A stretch of DNA of 64,000 nt from Eurosta solidaginis. Taxonomy: Eukaryota; Arthropoda; Insecta; Diptera; Tephritidae. The number at the start of each line of letters is the position of its first letter. The stretch's first letter is position 1. The notes beneath the pieces are model-generated. The model did no database searches and was not told the origin of the DNA. It was given only the letters and a program-made list of their open reading frames with translations. Positions 63,238 through 64,000 of the stretch are shown piece by piece. The stretch spans positions 558,001 to 622,000 of the forward strand of contig NW_027136908.1 in assembly GCF_040869045.1 (NCBI RefSeq), written 5' to 3'. Made by a program: the position numbers and the translations under genes.

Positions 63238-64000
63238 TTAACCCCACCCACTTTGACGTAGAAATTGAACCGTTAATGATAGAACCTTGGATCAGCTTGT
63301 GGATTAATATACACATAAAAACCTACCATATGCAAAAACAAAATCGATTCTACCTGGCTTGGTTCAATAGATATGGATACTTATCCCTTTTAGTCGGTTA
63401 ACCCCACACACTTTGACGTAGAAATTGAACCGTTAATGATAGAACCTTGGATCAGCTAGTGGATTAATATACACATAAAAACCTACCATATGCAAAAACA
63501 AAATCGATTCTATTTTGCTTGGTTCAATAGATATGGACACTTATCCCTTTTAGTCGGTTAACCCCACCCAGTATGACGTAGAAATTGAACCGTTAGCGAT
63601 AGAACCTTGGATTAGCTTGTGGATTAATATACACATAAAAACCTACCATCTGCAAAAAGAAAATCGATTCTATCTTGCTTGGTTCAATAGATATGGATAC
63701 TTATCCCTTTTATTTGGTTAACCCCACCCACTTTGACGTAGAAATTGAACCGTTAATGATAGAACCTTGGATCAGCTTGTGGATTAATATACACATAAAA
63801 ACCTACCATATGCAAAAACAAAATCGATTCTACCTGGCTTGGTTCAATAGATATGGATACTTATCCCTTTTAGTCGGTTAACCCCACACACTTTGACGTA
63901 GAAATTGAACCGTTAATGATAGAACCTTGGATCAGCTAGTGGATTAATATACACATAAAAACCTACCATATGCAAAAACAAAATCGATTCTATTTTGCTT
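63238..64000. repeat. 480-bp tandem duplication cut by the window end
   Basis: 63238-63520 matches 63718-64000 at offset 480 with no difference seen. Shared rare marks are CTACCTGGCTTGG (63351, 63831), CCCCACACACTTTG, CAGCTAGTGG (63456, 63936) and CTATTTTGCTT. The second copy runs off the window, so more copies may follow. Confidence 0.85.

Larger units (their letters stand above)
1..64000. repeat. 160-bp satellite array filling the whole window
   Basis: Every part of the window aligns to one 160-bp monomer repeated head to tail in a single orientation. The first copy occupies 1-160 and the next starts at 161 with the same CGATTCT motif. I found no inverted segment, no unique DNA and no inserted element. 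About 385 monomers are present, 61 of them 206 bp long. Copies differ by scattered substitutions at a limited set of positions, so types can be named and followed. Arrays this long and pure are known from centromeric, pericentromeric and subtelomeric heterochromatin of eukaryotes; which of these applies cannot be decided here. The array extends past both window ends. Confidence 0.98.

Noticed and set aside
171..63881. About 90 open frames of 68 codons with nearly the same translation
   Set aside because: They start at TTG in most cases and are a by-product of the repeat. Each needs one unit with TATTTGG (no stop) followed by any second unit, where the frame shifts by one because 160 is not a multiple of three and then meets a stop in GGTTAA. 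No start context, no codon-level constraint and no non-repeat sequence supports a gene.
1..64000. CRISPR array
   Set aside because: The period is 160 bp and the whole unit is repeated; there are no short repeats with unique spacers and no cas genes.
1..64000. Tandem-repeat protein gene (such as a repeat-domain coding array)
   Set aside because: A 160-bp period does not preserve reading frame, and stops occur in all frames within one or two units.
1..64000. Subrepeats of a ribosomal intergenic spacer
   Set aside because: No rRNA sequence or promoter occurs in 64 kb, and spacer subrepeat blocks are normally much shorter than this.
1..64000. Naming the species or a known satellite family
   Set aside because: I do not recognise the monomer. 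A search of satellite databases and genome assemblies with the 160-bp unit would settle it.

Overview
The whole 64 kb is one uninterrupted tandem satellite array. I see no credible protein-coding gene, no RNA gene, no transposon and no unique single-copy DNA. The basic unit is 160 bp (about 36% G+C by my count of the first monomer). It runs head to tail in one orientation from base 1 to base 64000, so both window edges lie inside the array. Allowing for the variants below, the window holds roughly 385 monomers. An array of this size with this organisation points to a eukaryotic chromosome, most likely centromeric, pericentromeric or other constitutive heterochromatin. The sequence alone does not tell me the species, and I do not recognise the monomer as a named satellite family.

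The monomers fall into recognisable types, and I use these letters throughout. E is a 206-bp form with a 46-bp internal tandem duplication and a distinctive tail. B has GAAACTTGG and ends TTACCAACTGC. C ends in AAAAATAAAAT. D has CAGTATGACG and TTAGCG in place of CACTTTGACG and TTAATG. F has CAATATATATGG with TTATTTGG. Q has CAATAGATATGG with TTATTTGG. R starts CGATTCTGTC and has TTAGTCGG. I counted 61 E monomers. Spacing between successive E monomers is almost always 160n+46 bp (526, 686, 846, 1006, 1326, 1646, 2286 and so on), so they serve as a built-in ruler of the higher-order repeat (HOR) structure. A core order Q-R-E-B-C-D-F-E, exactly 1,372 bp long, recurs seven times between 9.2 and 59.6 kb.

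Layout. 1-7.7 kb: an older-looking domain with CAACAGAT and GGGCACC variants and no D monomers before about 6.6 kb, carrying duplications at offsets of 2,012 and about 2,334 bp. 7.7-33 kb: three copies of a multi-kilobase block (about 7.7-13.2, 19.7-26.2 and 27.5-32.7 kb) that share a 69-bp deletion, with an irregular domain between the first two. 33.9-43.6 kb: a tandem duplication at offset about 5,236 bp. 42.3-55 kb: the most homogeneous part, a 2,286-bp HOR plus a nearly perfect 3,932-bp tandem duplication. 55-61.6 kb: 686-bp tetramers, one freshly duplicated. 61.6-64 kb: a less regular tail that ends in a 480-bp duplication cut by the window edge.

Nothing here works together as a gene system. 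The interest lies in how the array evolves: nested unequal exchange at scales from 160 bp to about 8 kb, chimeric monomers marking crossovers, conserved short dyads in each monomer, and a phase-shifting 206-bp variant.
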